A stretch of DNA of 64,000 bases from Elizabethkingia sp. YR214 (GTDB lineage Bacteria; Bacteroidota; Bacteroidia; Flavobacteriales; Weeksellaceae): NCBI RefSeq assembly GCF_003058195.1, contig NZ_QBUH01000007.1:110997-174996 (forward strand), given 5' to 3'. The notes beneath the pieces were generated by a model that did no database searches, was not told the origin of the DNA, and worked only from the letters and a program-made list of their open reading frames with translations. A program made the translations under genes and the position numbers. Shown here in pieces: positions 1 to 9,971 of the stretch. The number at the start of each line of letters is the position of its first letter. The stretch's first letter is position 1.

Positions 1-60
1 CCAGAGTATAAAAGTAATAACTCTATCTTCGAGTCGTTGGACAATTTAGATAAAAAATAA
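1..60 (+). CDS. C-terminal end of a probable WbpM/CapD-like polysaccharide biosynthesis protein (partial)
   Basis: The frame starting at base 1 stays open and ends at TAA 58-60, giving 19 residues that begin PEYKSNNSIFESLD. Membrane-bound nucleoside-diphosphate-sugar dehydratases of the WbpM/CapD type in Bacteroidota commonly end with a VPEYxSxNSxFExLD-like tail, and such a gene is expected directly before wza in a capsule locus. The match rests on a short tail and on position only, so the family call is tentative. Everything upstream is outside the window. Confidence 0.5.
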   Translation, partial: PEYKSNNSIFESLDNLDKK

Positions 61-63
61 TTA

Positions 64-71
64 TATATTTG
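64..71 (+). promoter_or_regulatory. Probable -7 element upstream of wza
   Basis: TATATTTG matches the Bacteroidota -7 consensus TAnnTTTG and sits 14 bases before the wza ATG, directly after the stop of the upstream gene. No good -33 TTG at 19-21 bases is visible; the nearest TTG is at 37-39. Confidence 0.4.
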
Positions 72-85
72 CAGATATTTTAACA

Positions 86-889
86 ATGATGAAGTTTAAA
101 AAATTTATTTTACTACTAATTCCAAGTCTGTTCTTTTTTTCATGTAATACAAGTAATGTGAATTATATGCAGGATATTGACCAGAAAGCAACTGAAATGG
201 CACTCGTAAAACAAAAAAGTACCCTTCAGTCAGGAGATCAACTTGTTATAACAGTAATGGCAACAGATATTGATGTTGTAAAACCATTTAATCAAAATTA
301 TTCATCTGGACAAATGTTGCAAGGTCAGATTTCTGGGAATGTTCCGCCTACTTCAACATCTCTTCCTACATCTTCTGGTCCTACGTATATAGTGGATGAG
401 AATGGTGATATTGATTTTCCTGTTTTGGGTAAGATTAATACTAAAGGGATAACTTTGGATGAATTTAAAACAGTTTTAAATCAGAAGCTTACGCGATATA
501 TTAAAGATCCTAGTCTTAGTGTAAAATTAAATAATTTTAAAGTATCATTAATGGGAGAAGTTGCCCGCCCGGGAGAATATGTTATGTCTGATGGTAAGGC
601 AACGCTTATGAGCGCCCTTGGAATGGCTGGAGATCTTACGATTTACGGAAATCGTAATGATGTCTTATTAGTCAGAACTGTAGATGGTAAAATGGAAAAG
701 GCTCGTATTGATCTTACACGCTCTGATTTTATTGATTCTCCCTATTATCAATTGAAACAGGGAGATGTTATCTATGTGTCACCGAATAAAACAAGACAAA
801 CTGCTTCTAAATTCGGACCTCAAACTGCAATTTATATTTCGGTTGCATCTATCTTGGTAACTATTTTGGCACTTGTCATAAAAAAATAA
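86..889 (+). CDS. wza: Capsule polysaccharide export lipoprotein (Wza family, SLBB)
   Basis: This is the outer-membrane export channel of a Wzy-dependent capsule system. The protein begins with a charged then hydrophobic signal ending in FFFSC, a lipobox with Cys20, so it should be a lipoprotein. A polysaccharide-export domain covers about residues 45-150 (it contains YIVDENGDIDFPVLGKI) and an SLBB domain about 150-230 (VSLMGEVARPGEYVM). The last 25 residues form a hydrophobic helix, a possible pore helix by analogy with Wza. It is shorter (267 aa) than enterobacterial Wza (about 380), as is usual in Bacteroidota. The ATG is doubled (86 and 89). The wzc gene follows after 26 bases and should be co-transcribed. 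Confidence 0.9.
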   Translation: MMKFKKFILLLIPSLFFFSCNTSNVNYMQDIDQKATEMALVKQKSTLQSGDQLVITVMATDIDVVKPFNQNYSSGQMLQGQISGNVPPTSTSLPTSSGPTYIVDENGDIDFPVLGKINTKGITLDEFKTVLNQKLTRYIKDPSLSVKLNNFKVSLMGEVARPGEYVMSDGKATLMSALGMAGDLTIYGNRNDVLLVRTVDGKMEKARIDLTRSDFIDSPYYQLKQGDVIYVSPNKTRQTASKFGPQTAIYISVASILVTILALVIKK

Positions 890-915
890 AATATAAATCT
901 TTGAAATAAAACTAT

Positions 916-3294
916 ATGTCAACTCTTAAAGAGAATCAATATAATCAGGAAAAAGAATTTAATATTCATGAAATAATTAAACCTTATTTGCTAAAATGGC
1001 CATGGTTTATTATATGTACTATTTTAGCATTGATTATTGCTTACTTTACATTAAGATATATAACTCCTGTTTATCAGGTTAAATCGACAGTACTTATCAA
1101 AGATGTTAAAAGTAATTCCTCAACCGCAGGTGCTGAAATGGGATTGTTACAGGATTTATCTGGACTTTCTGGAATGAATACCAATAGTGTAGATAATGAA
1201 ATTGAGATTTTCAAATCTAAAAAACTAATGCGAGATGTTGTAAGTGGGCTAAAGCTACAGACAACAATATATGCGGAAGGAAAATTTAGAGAAGGAGAGT
1301 TATATGGAGAAACATCACCAATAGAAGTGCAGGTAATTAATGAAAAACCTCATCAAAAATTTCCAAAAGAACTTTTACATCTCGAATTTATTGGGGATAA
1401 ACTAAAACTCACTTCTTCTGAGTTGAATAAAGAGATTCTAACATCATATAATAAAACAATTAGTCTTCCTTATGCTAACATTATAATTGTTAAGAATCCA
1501 AAATATAATCCTAGATTAACTAAGGAGATAAGTGGTAAAGAATTAAAACTGAAAATATCTTCGCTTGATATGGAAGTAGAAGATCTTCAGAGCAAAATTA
1601 ATGTAGCCCTTATTAATAAGGATGTTACGGTGATAGGTTTATCAATTAACTACCCGTTGACATCGAAAGGACAGGATGTTCTTAACGCATTAGTGGTAGC
1701 CTACAACAAAGATGCAATTTTTGATAAAAATACTGAATCTACTAAAACTTTAGCCTTTATTGATGACCGTGTGAAAAAATTAGCAGTCGAGCTTGGAGAC
1801 GTGGAAAACCAGAAAGAAAATTTTAAATCCCATAATCAAGTGACTGATTTGGAGACAGAAGCTAAAATTAGTCTTGAAAGTTCAGCAGCTGCTAGAGCTA
1901 AACAATTAGAAATAGATGCTCAGTTAGAATTGACAAATGTGCTGATTGGTTATATTTCAACTCAGGGACAGTATCAGGTTCTACCATCTAATGTAGGTTT
2001 AAATAGTGCTGATGCAACATCAGGTATTAGTACTTATAATCAATTGGTGTTACAGCGTAATAGATTATTAGAGTCTGCAACCCAGGATCACCCTACTGTA
2101 ATTGATATTACACGTCAGATTAAAAGTATGCGCTCCTCGGTTATTCAGAGTTTGCAACGTAACAAAAATGGACTTGAGTTAGCACGGAACGAATATTTGG
2201 GTGAACAAAATAAGGTAGCAGGGAAAATATCAAAATTACCTTCTATTGAGAAAATATTTCGAGGAATAGAACGACAGCAGCAGATTAAAGAGAATTTGTA
2301 TCTTTTATTATTACAAAAGAGAGAGGAGGCTGCCGTTTCTCAAGCTATTACAGCGCCAAAAGCTAGGGTAATTGATGAAGCTTTTGCTTCAAATAAACCG
2401 GTTTCTCCTAGAAAACCTGTGATTTTTCTTGGAGCACTTATTGGAGGAATATTAATCCCGATTTTGGTGATTTATATTTCTGAATTGTTTAATAATAAAA
2501 TCAGATCTAAACACGATCTGGATAAATTGTCAGATGTTTCTGTATTAGCGGAATTACCAAGGGTAGAAAAAGGTGAACCTGATATTGTTCAAATGAATGA
2601 TCTTTCACCGATGGCGGAAGCATTTCGTATATTGATTACAAATTTGAATTTTATATTGCCCAAAAAAGATGAGGGTAAAGTTATTTTTGTTACATCTACG
2701 GTAAAAGGAGAGGGGAAAACGTTTACCTCAGTTAATTTTTCTCTTACGATGGCATCTCCATCGAAAAAAGTAATTTTGATAGGATCCGATATACGAAACC
2801 CTCAACTACAGCGTTATAATGAGGCAAGAAAAGGTGTGAAGGGATTGACAGAATATTTATATTCTGATCAGACTAAAGTTGAGGACATTACTTATGTTTC
2901 AAGTTTTAATCCTTATTTGGATGTAATATTTTCAGGAACAATTCCTCCAAATCCTACAGAATTGTTAACGAATGGTCGTTATGAAATGTTACTTGAAGAG
3001 CTAAGACAAAAATATCAGTATATTGTGGTGGATACAGCTCCACTAATGTTAGTAACCGATACTTTTCTTATTGCTGATATGGCAGACGCTACTTTATATG
3101 TAACACGTTCTGGCTACACAGAAAAAAGTCTAATAGAGTTTATTAATAATCATATAAGAGAAAATAAGCTGAAGAATGTTGGATTAGTTCTTAATGATGT
3201 TGATAAGGATCATTTTGGATATGGAAATAAATATGGTTATGGTTATGGAACCAAAGAAAAGAACTGGATTGAAAAAATAAAAGATCGATTATAA
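916..3294 (+). CDS. wzc: Wzc-like polysaccharide co-polymerase and BY-kinase
   Basis: This inner-membrane protein controls capsule chain length and is a bacterial tyrosine autokinase. An N-terminal Wzz domain is bounded by a membrane segment near residues 32-50 and a second near 500-522, with a long coiled-coil periplasmic part between them. The cytoplasmic kinase has Walker A (GEGKT, about 598-602), Walker A' (VILIGSDIRNP, about 618-628) and Walker B (YIVVDTAPL, about 702-710). The tail has a Tyr/Gly-rich cluster (KYGYGYG, about 772-778), the usual autophosphorylation site. It pairs with Wza. No partner phosphatase (Wzb type or PHP type) is encoded in the window. Confidence 0.93.
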   Translation: MSTLKENQYNQEKEFNIHEIIKPYLLKWPWFIICTILALIIAYFTLRYITPVYQVKSTVLIKDVKSNSSTAGAEMGLLQDLSGLSGMNTNSVDNEIEIFKSKKLMRDVVSGLKLQTTIYAEGKFREGELYGETSPIEVQVINEKPHQKFPKELLHLEFIGDKLKLTSSELNKEILTSYNKTISLPYANIIIVKNPKYNPRLTKEISGKELKLKISSLDMEVEDLQSKINVALINKDVTVIGLSINYPLTSKGQDVLNALVVAYNKDAIFDKNTESTKTLAFIDDRVKKLAVELGDVENQKENFKSHNQVTDLETEAKISLESSAAARAKQLEIDAQLELTNVLIGYISTQGQYQVLPSNVGLNSADATSGISTYNQLVLQRNRLLESATQDHPTVIDITRQIKSMRSSVIQSLQRNKNGLELARNEYLGEQNKVAGKISKLPSIEKIFRGIERQQQIKENLYLLLLQKREEAAVSQAITAPKARVIDEAFASNKPVSPRKPVIFLGALIGGILIPILVIYISELFNNKIRSKHDLDKLSDVSVLAELPRVEKGEPDIVQMNDLSPMAEAFRILITNLNFILPKKDEGKVIFVTSTVKGEGKTFTSVNFSLTMASPSKKVILIGSDIRNPQLQRYNEARKGVKGLTEYLYSDQTKVEDITYVSSFNPYLDVIFSGTIPPNPTELLTNGRYEMLLEELRQKYQYIVVDTAPLMLVTDTFLIADMADATLYVTRSGYTEKSLIEFINNHIRENKLKNVGLVLNDVDKDHFGYGNKYGYGYGTKEKNWIEKIKDRL

Positions 3295-3795
3295 TATCTT
3301 TAATAAAATTGTAGCACTAGAAATTTGGTTGTTGGAGTTTTGCATCTCTTTTAATTTATGATGTTAAATTAAATTGTTTCAAAACCAATAATGGAGAAAT
3401 TATAGATTCAGAGAATTAACTTCTCAAAATATGTTAAACAATTTCTAACAAAGTATAATTCCATTTTTAAATAATTTTGCCAAGCTTAGTTAGATGTCAG
3501 CCAGATACTTTTTTGAGACTTTTAATTATTCATAAATATAGAAGAGATTTTAAAAAGAATATGTTACCATTATTTTAATCCAGGAATATCATATTAATTG
3601 TCGTTGAGGATAAAGTATAGATAGAAGATTTGTTTTGGAAGAAATTAATATAGATAATGTTAATAGCTTAAATATTATAGAGTTGTATTTAATTTTCATG
3701 ACTAATAGAAAAAATACTTCCTAAAATATTCAAATATAATTTTCTTAATTAAGTACTTTAAGAAAGAAATTCTAATGAAAAAATAAAAAAGTTTA
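3295..3795 (+). other. AT-rich non-coding gap of about 500 bases between wzc and the sugar dehydrogenase
   Basis: No coding frame of useful length was found on either strand. TAATTTTG at 3472-3479 fits the -7 consensus, so a promoter for the downstream operon with a long leader is possible, but no -33 element accompanies it. No terminator-type hairpin stands out after wzc. The segment separates the conserved export genes from the variable core and may be a recombination scar, which is inference. Confidence 0.5.
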
Positions 3796-5082
3796 ATGAA
3801 ACAAATAGCAATTATAGGGCAAGGTTATGTTGGATTACCTTTAGCAATTGAATTTTCACAACATTTCCCGGTATTAGGTTTCGATATTAATAAAGAACGC
3901 GTTGATGAACTTAACTCTGGAAAAGATCGAACTTTAGAAGCCGACTTGGAAAGATTAAATAACGGTATTATTCTGGCAAAAGAATCAGGATTTACTAAAG
4001 GGTATCGCGCATCTCATGATTTAGAAGAATTAGCAACTGCGCAAATTTATATTGTGACTGTACCAACTCCTATCGATAGATATAATGCACCTGATTTAAC
4101 TCCACTAATTAAAGCATCTGAAATGTTGGGAAAGGTCATTAAAAAGGGTGATATTGTGATTTATGAATCTACAGTATATCCTGGATGTACCGAAGAAGAT
4201 TGTGTTCCTGTATTGGAGAAAAATTCAGGCTTAATATTTAACAAAGATTTCTTTGTAGGTTATTCTCCTGAGCGTATTGTTCCTGGAGACAAGATTAATA
4301 CTTTAACCACAATTATGAAAGTAACATCTGGTTCTACTCCTGAAATAGCAGAGGAAATAGACCAGTTGTATAAAAGTATTATTAAAGCAGGTACTCATAA
4401 GGCTGCCAATATAAAAGTTGCTGAAGCATCCAAAGCAATTGAAAATGCGCAGCGTGATGTTAATATTTCTTTTGTAAATGAATTAGCTTTGATTTTTGAT
4501 AGGATTGGAATTGATACTAATGATGTATTGGAAGCTGCTGGAACAAAATTTAATTTTTTAAAATATAAGCCTGGTCTTGTTGGAGGCCATTGTATCTCTG
4601 TTGACCCTTATTATTTAGCTCATAAAGCAGTACAGTTAGGTTATCATCCAAATGTGATTCTTTCAGGAAGACGTGTTAATGATTCTGTGGCTGAATTTAT
4701 TGCCTCTAAGGTGGTAAAGTTAATGATTGGCAAAAATATTTCTATTAAAGGAGCAAATGCATTAATTTTGGGTGTTACTTTTAAAGAAAATTGTCCGGAT
4801 GTACGAAATACAAAAGTAGTAGATGTCTATCATGAATTAAAAGAATATGGGGTTGATGTAGATATTTATGATCCTTGGGCAGATAAGGAAGAAGTGAAAC
4901 ATGAGTATGGTGTAGATATATTGTCTTTATTGGTGGGTGACAAAAAATATGATGCAATTATTGTAGCCGTATCACATAATGAATTTCTGGAATTAGATTT
5001 AAACAATTTGAAAAAACAGGAGTCTGTTGTTTTTGATTTAAAAGCTTGTTTAGATAGATCTAATGTTGATGCTAGATTGTAA
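3796..5082 (+). CDS. Nucleotide-sugar 6-dehydrogenase (TviB/VipA/WbpO type)
   Basis: A member of the UDP-glucose/GDP-mannose dehydrogenase superfamily that oxidises C6 of a UDP-sugar to a uronic acid with two NAD+. The Rossmann motif GQGYVGLP is at residues 8-15, the central helical dimerisation domain about 200-300, and the catalytic Cys is residue 266 in [13 protein letters not shown]. The sequence resembles the TviB/VipA/WbpO group acting on UDP-GlcNAc or UDP-GalNAc more than UDP-glucose dehydrogenases, so a HexNAcA precursor for the capsule is the likely product. Substrate is inferred. Full length (428 aa). The downstream acetyltransferase begins 4 bases after the stop. Confidence 0.87.
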   Translation: MKQIAIIGQGYVGLPLAIEFSQHFPVLGFDINKERVDELNSGKDRTLEADLERLNNGIILAKESGFTKGYRASHDLEELATAQIYIVTVPTPIDRYNAPDLTPLIKASEMLGKVIKKGDIVIYESTVYPGCTEEDCVPVLEKNSGLIFNKDFFVGYSPERIVPGDKINTLTTIMKVTSGSTPEIAEEIDQLYKSIIKAGTHKAANIKVAEASKAIENAQRDVNISFVNELALIFDRIGIDTNDVLEAAGTKFNFLKYKPGLVGGHCISVDPYYLAHKAVQLGYHPNVILSGRRVNDSVAEFIASKVVKLMIGKNISIKGANALILGVTFKENCPDVRNTKVVDVYHELKEYGVDVDIYDPWADKEEVKHEYGVDILSLLVGDKKYDAIIVAVSHNEFLELDLNNLKKQESVVFDLKACLDRSNVDARL

Positions 5083-5086
5083 TAGA

Positions 5087-5806
5087 ATGTATTCAATACT
5101 AAAAACATTAATTAACTTTTTTATTATTTTATATGTAAAGCTATTTACAACTAATAAAATAAGTTTTAGGGCAAATTTATACCCTAAAACTTTATTGTAT
5201 ATGGTTAGAAATAGAATAGGTAAAATCTCATTTGATAAGGTCTATATTGGTGGTCAGAATGTTACTTTACATGATAGGGTTTCATTCTTTGAAAACCCAT
5301 TAATATTTGGAAATGTGGTAATAGGGAGGTGTACCTCAATTAGTGGCCCAAGTACTCGAATTTGTAGTAATATTAATGAAGTGAAAATTGGGAATTTTTG
5401 TTCAATTGCTTCAAATGTTATTATTCAAGAATTCTATCATAATGTTAACTTAACAACAACCTATAATATTTTATCTAATTTAATTAAGGATAAAGATTCA
5501 AAACTTCAGGTTGTTTCCAAGGGGAATATTATTATAGAAGATGATGTTTGGATTGGTTCAAATGTTAGTATATTATCAGGTGTAAAAATTGGTAGAGGTG
5601 CTGTTATTGGTGCAGGTTCAGTAGTAACTAAAGATATTCCTTCTTATAGTATTGCAGCTGGAAATCCTTGCAAAGTCATCAAACCAAGGTTTGATAAAGA
5701 GACTATAAGGTTACTGGAAGATAGTAAATGGTGGGAATGGGATGACGAAAAAATCAAGAATAATGCTGAATTTTTTAAAATAAACAGAAATTCTAATGAT
5801 AAATAA
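5087..5806 (+). CDS. Left-handed beta-helix O-acetyltransferase
   Basis: A hexapeptide-repeat acyltransferase of the CatB/WbbJ/VatD type. Repeats such as [27 protein letters not shown] and [18 protein letters not shown] build the trimeric beta-helix, and the ending [14 protein letters not shown] is typical of capsule or O-antigen acetyltransferases. Start chosen at ATG 5087 ([12 protein letters not shown]), 4 bases after the preceding stop; an upstream in-frame ATG at 5063 would overlap that gene. A hydrophobic stretch at residues 6-18 suggests membrane association. The acceptor could be a capsule sugar or a sugar nucleotide. Confidence 0.83.
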   Translation: MYSILKTLINFFIILYVKLFTTNKISFRANLYPKTLLYMVRNRIGKISFDKVYIGGQNVTLHDRVSFFENPLIFGNVVIGRCTSISGPSTRICSNINEVKIGNFCSIASNVIIQEFYHNVNLTTTYNILSNLIKDKDSKLQVVSKGNIIIEDDVWIGSNVSILSGVKIGRGAVIGAGSVVTKDIPSYSIAAGNPCKVIKPRFDKETIRLLEDSKWWEWDDEKIKNNAEFFKINRNSNDK

Positions 5807-6992
5807 GAGTAATATATTTGTTTATTTTGGGACATTTATTTCACAGTGCCTTACACTCTTGACAAGTTTAATTGTCTTAAAATATATTTCTCCTGAATTA
5901 TATGGGAGATTTAATTATATTATTTCATTTGGATCAATCATCGGTTCTCTTTCTACTTTAAAGTTTGAACAATCTATTTCAATTGCAAAAGATTTGGGAG
6001 ATTGTTTAAATAGATTTAGATTGTCGATTCAAACTTCGTTTTTCATTACAATTGCTGCTTCACCTTTTTTATTTTTCTTCTTTAAATTGGAATTTATTGA
6101 GTTAGTTTTCATTTTTTTTCTATCCATTTCAATTGCATTATTTGCATCGCTTCAGCAGATTTTTTTATTTACAAATCAACATAAAATTAATGCTTTATTG
6201 GTAATTTTGGTTGCCTCAGTTAACATAGCTTTGCTTTTTATATTGTACAAATATCCGTATGGTTTAGAGTATTCATATATTTCAGCTTATTTTTTTTCAA
6301 GTATTTTGGTTTTAATATATACTTGGAAATCATTTTTTAAATATGATCTTTTTAAAGTTTCAGATTATTTTAAAGATTTTAAGTTTAATAAATTTTTCCC
6401 TACGACTGTTTTGCCAATGTCTGCGATTGGAGTTCTGCTATTGTATGGGAATTCAATTGTATTGATGTACTTATATTCAGAAAATGAAGTTGGTATTTTT
6501 TCATTTACAGTGAGGATTCTAACCCTACCTGTTATTTTAATAAGTTCTGTTTCAAGTGGTCTATTCAAGGCTAAATTAGCTAAGCACTTTCACGCATTGG
6601 AATTTAATGAATTTAATAAAGAAAAAAAATCAATGCTTTTATTTTTAATCGTAGGAGCTTTGATTATGTTTCCAATTTTAGCTGTTATATTGTTAAATAT
6701 TGATAAGTTTATTCACATAGGAAAGTGGACAGTAATAAATAATTATGTTATTATATTAACTTTTTATGCGATATCACAATTTATTTTAATCCCATTTCAA
6801 AGTATTCCAGTGATATTGGAAAAAAAAAAGGTGCTTTTATATAGTAATATAATTTTATTTCTAGGTATCACAACTATTTATCTTATTTCAACAGGTTTAG
6901 ATTTTAAGACTTTCTTAATGCTATATTCTGGATTTAATTTGTTGTTTTCGATTGTAGTTGTATATGTATATTATAATTTAAAAGTCAAATGA
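5796..6992 (+). CDS. wzx: Wzx-type polysaccharide repeat-unit flippase
   Basis: A 398-residue integral membrane protein with about 12 predicted hydrophobic helices, typical of the polysaccharide transport (MATE/MVF) superfamily. The opening ([38 protein letters not shown]) is characteristic of Wzx flippases, which move undecaprenyl-linked repeat units across the inner membrane. It overlaps the preceding gene by 11 bases and the polymerase by 4. Base composition is visibly more AT-rich than the housekeeping genes, consistent with an exchangeable capsule core. Confidence 0.87.
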   Translation: MINKSNIFVYFGTFISQCLTLLTSLIVLKYISPELYGRFNYIISFGSIIGSLSTLKFEQSISIAKDLGDCLNRFRLSIQTSFFITIAASPFLFFFFKLEFIELVFIFFLSISIALFASLQQIFLFTNQHKINALLVILVASVNIALLFILYKYPYGLEYSYISAYFFSSILVLIYTWKSFFKYDLFKVSDYFKDFKFNKFFPTTVLPMSAIGVLLLYGNSIVLMYLYSENEVGIFSFTVRILTLPVILISSVSSGLFKAKLAKHFHALEFNEFNKEKKSMLLFLIVGALIMFPILAVILLNIDKFIHIGKWTVINNYVIILTFYAISQFILIPFQSIPVILEKKKVLLYSNIILFLGITTIYLISTGLDFKTFLMLYSGFNLLFSIVVVYVYYNLKVK

Positions 6993-8245
6993 AAAAAAGA
7001 ATTTTTCTTACAATTATATATTCTATAGCATATATATATATTCATCTTGAATTTCTGTATAAGCTATTTGCTTATATGGGATATAAGGCATATGAACACT
7101 CTGCTATATCTTATTTGCTTTTATTTTTAATCGTTCTGTTACCGGTGATAGTTTTGTATAAAAAGGATGATTTATTAGAGTTGCTATTTACTTTCTGTTA
7201 CTTATTATTGTATATTCCAATAACAATTACCTGTTTCTTTCATTATAGTGATATACTTGATTTTTTATATAAAGGATCAGTATATTTCATATCTTTCATG
7301 TTAATATTCAGGATACCTGACTTATGTAAAAGCTCATTTTCAATAAAGAAAGGATTTAATTATAAGCCTGATAAGAATGCAAATACGACAGGTATTCTGA
7401 TTATTGGTATTGTCGTATTATTAATTCTCACAATCTATTTTAGGGATAGTATTTCTTTCGTTTCATTTGATCAAGTTTATGATCACAGGGCTTCTGTTAA
7501 ATATGATTCACCAATTATTGGTTATTTAATGCTTTGGAATACATATTTAATTGGACCATTAATCATTATTATTGGTTTATATAATAAAAAAAGAGTCTAT
7601 GTAATTATAGGTATTATTTCAATTTTGATTTTTTATGGAATAAATGCTAGTAAAATTGCTATTTTTATTCCACTAATGGTCGTATTTTCATACTATATTA
7701 CAAAAAGTAAATTGTCTATTTATAATTCTCTTGCTCTTAGCTTTATTGTTCTAATCTATGGTTGTATGCTTCTGCCAGAAAGTTGGATTTATTTAAAAGC
7801 CACAGTTCTAATGAGAACGTTTGGTATTACAGGCTTGTTAACTGATCAATATGATAAGTTTTTTCAGGTTAATCCTTTAACCTATTATACGCATATCAAT
7901 TTTGTTAATTTTTTTGCTAACTCTTATCCATATGGTGATATACCATTAGGTAAAGTAGTAAGCAAGTTTTTTGATCCTAAAACAGAATCAAACTCAAATG
8001 CAAATTTCTGGGCTACAGATGGATATGCAGGTTTTGGAACTTTAGGAGTATTGTTGATTTCAGTATTTTTTGGATTTATTCTTAGATTGTGGAAATCACT
8101 TATTAACAAAGATAATATTGTTTATATGACCATGATGATGGTGCCTTTCTCATTTATCTTGTTAAATGTGAGCCTTTTTACAGCCTTATTCTCTGGAGGA
8201 TTTATTTTTATTATTGGTTTTTATTATTTTAAAAGAATAAAATGA
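6989..8245 (+). CDS. wzy: Wzy-type capsule polymerase
   Basis: A very hydrophobic 418-residue protein with about 10-11 membrane segments and a long loop around residues 270-335, between paired helices. This topology is the hallmark of O-antigen/capsule polymerases; sequence conservation in the family is low, so the call relies on topology and position. The gene sits directly between the flippase (4-base overlap) and a glycosyltransferase (4-base overlap), where wzy is expected. It would polymerise the flipped repeat units in the periplasm under control of Wzc. Confidence 0.8.
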   Translation: MKKRIFLTIIYSIAYIYIHLEFLYKLFAYMGYKAYEHSAISYLLLFLIVLLPVIVLYKKDDLLELLFTFCYLLLYIPITITCFFHYSDILDFLYKGSVYFISFMLIFRIPDLCKSSFSIKKGFNYKPDKNANTTGILIIGIVVLLILTIYFRDSISFVSFDQVYDHRASVKYDSPIIGYLMLWNTYLIGPLIIIIGLYNKKRVYVIIGIISILIFYGINASKIAIFIPLMVVFSYYITKSKLSIYNSLALSFIVLIYGCMLLPESWIYLKATVLMRTFGITGLLTDQYDKFFQVNPLTYYTHINFVNFFANSYPYGDIPLGKVVSKFFDPKTESNSNANFWATDGYAGFGTLGVLLISVFFGFILRLWKSLINKDNIVYMTMMMVPFSFILLNVSLFTALFSGGFIFIIGFYYFKRIK

Positions 8246-9384
8246 GAGTTTTACACGTTTGTTTATGTAGCCAATTTAATGAGGATTTAGCATACCAAGA
8301 GAATTCTCTGATTAAATATCATAGACTACTTGGTCATGAAGTATCTGTCATTACAACAGTAATGGCATTGAATGATACGGGGGTGGAAGTCGAGCTTCAA
8401 CCTGGGAAATATATTTCAAAGTTTGGATACCCAATTTATCGATTAAAGCATAAAGGAATAAAAAAGCTAAGACGATATCATGATTTTGAAAATCAGCTGA
8501 AATTAGTTGATCCAGAATTTGTTTTTGTACACGGGACGCAATTCGTTGATGTTAAAAAACTAGTTGATTTTTGTAAAAATAGTAATATAAGAATGATAGC
8601 TGATAATCATGCTGATTATTACAATAGTGGACAATCTTGGTTTTCTTTAAATATATTACATAAAGTACTATGGAAATATACAACGAAATACCTAGTAAAT
8701 TATAGCCAGTTAATTTTTGGGGTATCACCGGTTAGATGTGAATTTTTACATAAAGTCTATGGCATCCCTTTAAATAGAATTCAATTACTGCCTTTGGGAG
8801 CTGATGATTTTCAAATAGAGGATGTTAAAAAGAAGCTTAATGTTCAAAATGTAAAAGAAAAGTACGGTATTAATGGTGAGTTTGTAATTGTTACAGGAGG
8901 GAAAATTGACAAAAACAAAAACTTTATTGAATTATTAAAAGCTATTAATCTCATAGAAAATCAAGAGCGGATTAAGCTTTTAGTATTTGGTACAATTTAT
9001 CCCGATGTTCTTGAAGAAATTGAAAATTTGAAGTTCTCAAATAAATTTGTTACAATAGGATGGTTAGAGCCTGAAGGTATATATGAGTTGTTCTTAATTG
9101 CAGATTTAAATATATTTATTGGAAGTCATTCTGTTTTATGGGAGCAGGCTGTAGCCTGTGGAATTCCAACTATTTTTAAGCGAATAAATGGAATGGAACA
9201 TATCAATGTTTGTGAAAATAGCATCCTTATTGATAACCCCAGTGAATATAAACACGTGTCTGAATGGATTAACACCCTTATGGATGATAAGGAATTTTAT
9301 AAGACCTTAAAGAAAAACTCTATGGAAGCGGCAAAGTACTTTTCATATAGTGAGATTTCCAAAAAAGCTTTATTAATGAAATAA
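8242..9384 (+). CDS. Glycosyltransferase, GT-B fold (GT4-like)
   Basis: A 380-residue GT-B glycosyltransferase expected to add one sugar to the lipid-linked repeat unit on the cytoplasmic face. The N-terminal domain contains HVCLCSQFNEDLAYQENSL, and the linker into the C-terminal domain (FVIVTGGKIDKNKNF, about residues 214-228) is typical of GT1/GT4 families. The donor-site region reads SVLWEQAVACGIPTIFK near residue 297, in place of the usual E-x7-E. Donor and acceptor cannot be told from sequence. The start overlaps wzy in ATGA. It is the last gene before a 590-base gap. Confidence 0.82.
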   Translation: MRVLHVCLCSQFNEDLAYQENSLIKYHRLLGHEVSVITTVMALNDTGVEVELQPGKYISKFGYPIYRLKHKGIKKLRRYHDFENQLKLVDPEFVFVHGTQFVDVKKLVDFCKNSNIRMIADNHADYYNSGQSWFSLNILHKVLWKYTTKYLVNYSQLIFGVSPVRCEFLHKVYGIPLNRIQLLPLGADDFQIEDVKKKLNVQNVKEKYGINGEFVIVTGGKIDKNKNFIELLKAINLIENQERIKLLVFGTIYPDVLEEIENLKFSNKFVTIGWLEPEGIYELFLIADLNIFIGSHSVLWEQAVACGIPTIFKRINGMEHINVCENSILIDNPSEYKHVSEWINTLMDDKEFYKTLKKNSMEAAKYFSYSEISKKALLMK

Positions 9385-9971
9385 TCATGATAATTATTTA
9401 TGCAAATTAATTTAAATTGGATTTGTGATTCAATAAGCTGAATTATGCTGAGAAGCTGGAAAAGTTTTAATTGTAAATTATCAATAAGAATTGACTTAAA
9501 AATAAGAATATTTGAGAGAATTATTATGAGAACATCAGAAACTTTCTCCTCAAAACTCATTTCAAGTAGATTTTTTTAAAAAAAATCGAACATGGGTACC
9601 CTAAGATTTGCTGCTATTTTTTAATATTGAGCCTTAGTATAATTTTTTTAGATTAAGTTTTTGAATAGTTACTTGATTACATGCATTAAAACAGGCAAAT
9701 AATTACTCTAAATTAGATAGGGAATTCTTACAAAGCTTACAGTACTTTAGACTAAGACATTTTTTAATGTGGAAAGTAATAAGCAGAAATCTACGGGATT
9801 TTGTTCAAGTCCAACAAATTTTATAATAACATTGATACATTATTAGCAAAAAGCTCTACTTTTAGTTGCCTTGAAGAGTATTAGGAGTGTGAATATGAAG
9901 ATTGAAGCTGAAAAGGAACAAATGAATTTTTAGATTATCACATATTAATAAAAAAAGTTAAAAGAAATAAC
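9385..9971 (+). other. AT-rich non-coding gap of about 590 bases
   Basis: No convincing coding region, terminator hairpin or promoter was found between the glycosyltransferase and the beta-helix gene. Reading frames on both strands are short and without family features; the longest antisense frame lies partly over the 3' end of the upstream gene. This may be a decayed gene or a junction left by cassette exchange, but nothing recognisable remains. Confidence 0.5.

Noticed and set aside
3295..3795. JUMPstart/ops-like antitermination element between wzc and the core genes
   Set aside because: No GGCGGTAGCG-type motif or strong structure was found; the region is plain AT-rich DNA.
9297..9560. 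Minus-strand frame of 87 codons in the 9.4 kb gap
   Set aside because: Partly overlaps the glycosyltransferase 3' end, has no recognisable domain and no promoter.
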